A stretch of DNA of 64,000 nucleotides. Source: Tolypeutes matacus (lineage: Eukaryota; Chordata; Mammalia; Cingulata; Chlamyphoridae). The stretch spans positions 13,740,226 to 13,804,225 of the forward strand of contig JAKSZT010054396.1 in NCBI GenBank assembly GCA_026826555.1, given 5' to 3'. Positions 60,935-64,000 of this stretch are shown here, in pieces (positions within the stretch are counted from its first letter, which is position 1; each line of letters opens with the position of its first letter). Under the pieces are notes generated by a model, which was not told the DNA's origin, ran no database searches, and saw nothing but the letters and a program-made list of their open reading frames with translations. A program made the position numbers and the translations under genes.

Positions 60935-61435
60935 TTGTCTTCCACAATTTCTTCTCTCCTACTTCCACAGTAATTGAAATGTGAATTTTAACTACTGTTA
61001 AATTCTGGGGGTATCCACATGGCCACTACATTCCCAGACTCCATTGCAGCTAGATGTGGACATGTGATAATATTCTGGATAATGGGAAGTAACCAGAGCC
61101 GTTGTATGCAACTTCTGCAGAATGTTCTTAAAATGTGGAGTCATGCCTTTTTCTCTCCTTCCTCCTTCCTGCTGACTGGAATGAGGCTGGAATTCCAGAA
61201 GCCATCTTGGACCATGAGGTGGACTTGAGAATGGGACTTGAGAAAAGAACACACACTGGTAAAGCAAGAAGACAGTAGATTAGATTCTTGAATCATAGAG
61301 CACCATACCAACCCTGGACTTAACCACTCCCAGACTTCATGTACATGAGAGGTAAATAAACCTCTATCTTGTTTAGCATTATTTTAGTTGATTTTCATTC
61401 TTTCTGTTACTTGCTTTTGAAGCTAATCCTAACAA
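60935..61435 (+). mobile_element. Old LTR-like repeat
   Basis: 'ggccactacattcccagactcc', 'gccatcttggaccatgagg', 'ataaacctctatcttgttt' and 'gaagctaatcctaac' occur in the order of a MaLR/MER-type LTR. AATAAA-like text is present near 61355. Confidence 0.55.
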
Positions 61436-61534
61436 ATTCACTCCCCATAAACCTTTACCTGGACCCACACACAATTACTTAATAAAGTTTTAAAATTTTC
61501 TAAAAGGATCAAACATTCTAATAATTATAAGGAT

Positions 61535-61680
61535 AATAACTGACATACATTAAGCATCCTTTAAGCCTCTTAACAACTCTATGAAGTAGGTACTATTATT
61601 GATAATAGAAAACTGAATCACAGCCAAAGGTCACTGACTAATAAATAGTAGAACTGAGATTCCTCAGAGCTTCTGGTACT
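61535..61680 (-). mobile_element. MIR SINE, antisense
   Basis: 'ctatgaagtaggtactatt' and 'agccaaaggtcactgac' with 'agaactgagattcctcag' resemble a reverse MIR. Confidence 0.55.
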
Positions 61681-61816
61681 GTTTTTGTTTTCGTGGGGGT
61701 GGGGGTTGGGGGTGGGATATAACTTTTCAATTTCTCAAAGTGCTTTTACATTTAATTGTTCAGATATTACAAAAGTAGAGAATATAGGCTATTTTCTGTA
61801 TAATTAAAAGAATGTT

Positions 61817-61850
61817 CCCGGGTTTCGGCACCAAAAAAAAAAAAAAAAAA
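61817..61850 (+). mobile_element. Minimal 5-prime truncated SINE
   Basis: Only 'ttcccgggtttcggcacc' from a SINE head end remains, plus about 20 A. It is flanked by aaaagaatg at 61808-61816 and about 61847-61855, the footprint of a tiny retrotransposition event. Confidence 0.7.
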
Positions 61851-62091
61851 AAGAATGCCTCTTGCCTTAGTTATTTGAACTATTCAATGTGACCTATTTC
61901 TAGTTCAAATTAATGTTAATTTTTAAAAAATTGCTTAATATTGTTAATTGCCTTTATCCTGTACTATGTTGCATATATAAAAATAAAATATCAAAATTAA
62001 GGAAAATGTGGTACATATACATATTTTTTTTTCTAACTTTATTTTGTGCATTTAATAATTGAAAACATAAGCAATTAAAAACTAAAAAGTA

Positions 62092-62287
62092 GGGAAGCGG
62101 CTGTGGCTCAATCAGTGGGGCTCCCGTTTACCATATGGGAGGCCCCGGGTTCGGTTCCCGGGGCCTCCTGGTGAAGGCAAAGCCCGCCCGCACGGCGTGG
62201 TTGGCTGGCCCAGCGAGCACAAGCAGCAAGGGGGGGAATAAATGAATGAATAAATAAATAAAATCTTTTAAAAAAAAAAAAAAAAAA
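62092..62287 (+). mobile_element. Young DAS-type SINE
   Basis: Full length with a 24-base A tail. TSD aaaaactaaaaagta lies on both sides. It sits about 70 bases from the right-edge L1. Confidence 0.95.
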
Positions 62288-62357
62288 AAAACTAAAAAGT
62301 AAACACAGATGAATAAATATATACATTTCTCAATTAAATGTAATGGATACATGTAAA

Positions 62358-64000
62358 TTTTTTTGTTGTTTTTTGTTTGTTTTTTTGTTTTGTTTTGTTT
62401 TGTGAATCAAACAATATTTTACACAATATATTTGGTTCATAGTAATGCATTCATACAGTATTTGTCCTTTAGTGTCTCGCTTGCTTCACTCAACATAATG
62501 TCCTCCAGGTTCATCCATGTTGCCATATGCTTTATGACTTCATTTCTTCTTACAGCTGCATAATATTCCATCGTGTGAATAGACCACAGTTTGTTTATCC
62601 ATTCATCTGTTGATGGACACCTGAGTTGTTTCCATCTTTTGGCAATGGTGAATAATGTGGTTATGAACATCGGTGTGCAGATGTCTGTTCTTGTCACTGC
62701 TCTCAGTTCTTCTGGGTATATACCCACTAGTGGTATGGCAGGGTCACATGGCAAGTCTATACTCAACTTCTTTAGGAACTGCCAAACAGTCCTCCATAGT
62801 GGTTGTACCATCCTGCATTCCCACCAACAGTGAAGAAGTGTTCCTGTCTCTCCACATCCTCTCCAACACTTGTAGTTCTCTGTCTTTTTAATAGTGGCCA
62901 TTCTGATAGGTGTGAAATGATATCTCATTGTAGTTTTGATTTGCATTTCCCTAATCATGAGTGATGTTGAGCATTTCTTCATGTGTTTTTTTGCCATTTG
63001 TATTTCTTCTTCGGAGAAATGTCTATTCAAGTCTTTGGCCCATTTTTAAATTGGGTCATTTGTCTTTTTATTGTTGAGTTGTAACATCTCTTTATATATC
63101 CTGGATATTAAACCCTTATCAGATATGTGATTTCCAAATATTTTTTCCCATTGAGTTGGCTGCCTTCTCACCCTTCTGACAAAGTCCTGTGAGGTGCAAA
63201 ATTGTTTAATTTTGAGGAGGTCCCATTTATTTAATTTTTCTTTTGTTGCACGTGCTTTGGGTGTGAGATCCAAGAAACCACCACCTACTACAAGGTCTTG
63301 AAGATGTTTCCCTACATTTTCTTCCAGTAGTTTTATGGTCCTGGCTTTTATATTTAGATCTTTGATCGATTTTGAGTTGATTCTTATATAGGGGGTGAGA
63401 TAGGGGTCCTCTTTCATTCTTTTGGTTATAGATATCCAGTTCTCCCAACACCATTTATTGAAGAGATTGTTTTTTCCCATCAGCATGGGTTGGTAGGTTT
63501 GTCAAAAACCAGTTGACTGTATAGGTGAGGGTTTATTTCTGGATTCTCAATTCTATTCCACTGATCGATATGTCTATCTTTATGCCAGTACCATGCTGTT
63601 TTGACCACTGTCACTTTGTAATATGTTTCAAGGTCAGGCAGCGAAATTCCTCCCACATTGCTCTTCTTTTTTAGAATACTTTTGGCTATTCAGGTACACT
63701 TACCCTTCCAGATCAATTTGGTAATTGCCTTCTCTAATTCTGTAAAGTAAGCTGTTGGGATTTTGATTGGTATTGCATTGAATCTATAAATCAGTTTGGG
63801 CAAGATGACATCTTCACAATATTTATTCTTCCAATCCATGAACACAGAATGTCTTTCCATTTGTTTAGGTCTTTTTAAATTTCTTTTAGCATTGTTTTGT
63901 AGTTTTCTGCATATAGGTCCTGTACTGTACTTCCTTGGTTAATCCTAGGTATTTGAGTCTTTTTGTTGCTATTGAAAATGGAATTTTCCTCCTGATTTCC
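62358..64000 (-). mobile_element. LINE-1, 3-prime part, runs off window
   Basis: An antisense L1 has a degraded A-tail at 62358-62402 (T-rich on plus), a very short 3-prime UTR, then ORF2 read leftwards to the window edge. It is the best preserved L1 coding sequence in the window. The 3-prime UTR is only about 35 bases, unlike the kilobase-long 3-prime UTR of the L1 copies at 5.5, 21, 38.5 and 44.8 kb, so it belongs to another lineage. Its 5-prime end lies beyond 64000. Confidence 0.92.
62437..63486 (-). pseudogene. L1 ORF2 C-terminal region, broken
   Basis: This is the C-terminal third of the L1 ORF2 protein, the endonuclease/reverse transcriptase that drives retrotransposition. A 146-codon segment (63486-63046) and a 197-codon segment (63030-62437) are in the same frame. 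They are separated by a TAA at 63048-63046, where family members have a sense codon before KWAKDLNRH. The cysteine-rich motif C-x3-C-x7-H-x4-C is intact at residues 55-72 of the distal segment. Sequence to the right of 63486 still resembles ORF2 but in a shifted frame, so at least one frameshift is also present. The element is therefore not autonomous. Confidence 0.88.

Larger units (their letters stand above)
36601..64000. other. Intergenic region upstream of MAP2K1
   Basis: No exon-like or conserved coding sequence was recognised here. In other mammals TIPIN lies head-to-head with MAP2K1 roughly 30 kb upstream, so its promoter would be expected just beyond the right edge. The stretch is L1, SINE, LTR and retropseudogene material with intervals that could not be assigned. 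Confidence 0.7.

Noticed and set aside
56000..64000. TIPIN 5-prime end expected by synteny
   Set aside because: No CpG island or coding sequence resembling TIPIN was seen before 64000.

Overview
This is mammalian nuclear DNA, almost certainly from an armadillo or close xenarthran relative. The strongest clue is the short interspersed repeats. At least thirteen near-identical copies of a tRNA-headed SINE match the DAS-SINE family described from the nine-banded armadillo. They occur with older monomeric and dimeric relatives, several LINE-1 lineages, and the L2, MIR, ERVL/MaLR-type LTR and hAT-type fossils expected in a placental genome. No prokaryotic genes, CRISPR arrays or operons are present.

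The one functional gene that can be supported is MAP2K1 (MEK1) on the minus strand. Its first coding exon is at 35743-35822. It encodes the first 26 residues plus two bases of codon 27 and ends at a consensus GT splice donor. The exon sits in a repeat-free CpG island (about 35.1-36.6 kb) with GC boxes, a CCAAT box and CRE-like sites upstream. Everything left of the exon (1-35742) is the start of intron 1; exon 2 was not found. Everything right of the promoter (about 36.6-64.0 kb) is upstream intergenic DNA. By mammalian synteny TIPIN should lie further right, but no TIPIN sequence was recognised.

The rest is a dense record of retrotransposition. Region by region: 0-5.4 kb has antisense L1, MIR, L2 and SINEs. 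5.4-7.8 kb has two L1 insertions sharing one target site. 7.8-20.9 kb is L2, MIR and SINEs plus a retroposed cDNA end. 20.9-21.9 kb is an apparent SINE-L1 chimera. 22-34.7 kb is SINE-rich, with an ERVL-type LTR and two related hAT-like elements. 36.6-46.9 kb holds L1 copies with long 3-prime UTRs, an RPL41 retropseudogene inside an L1, and a three-deep SINE nest. 49.05-54.1 kb holds a second copy of the unidentified cDNA end, a (TTCCC)n tract with an N gap, L2, and an HNRNPH1 retropseudogene. 54.3-56.7 kb is an antisense L1 interrupted by four later insertions. 62.4-64 kb is a younger antisense L1 whose ORF2 continues off the window.

I found no convincing new protein-coding system. The most unusual observations concern retrotransposition: repeated use of one target site, a SINE-L1 fusion within a single target-site duplication, a CpG-rich non-L1 segment at the 5-prime end of an L1 insertion, and two opposite-strand retrocopies of the same unidentified transcript. 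Repeat family names are from recognition by eye. Boundaries given to the base rest on visible target-site duplications (TSDs); the others are approximate.
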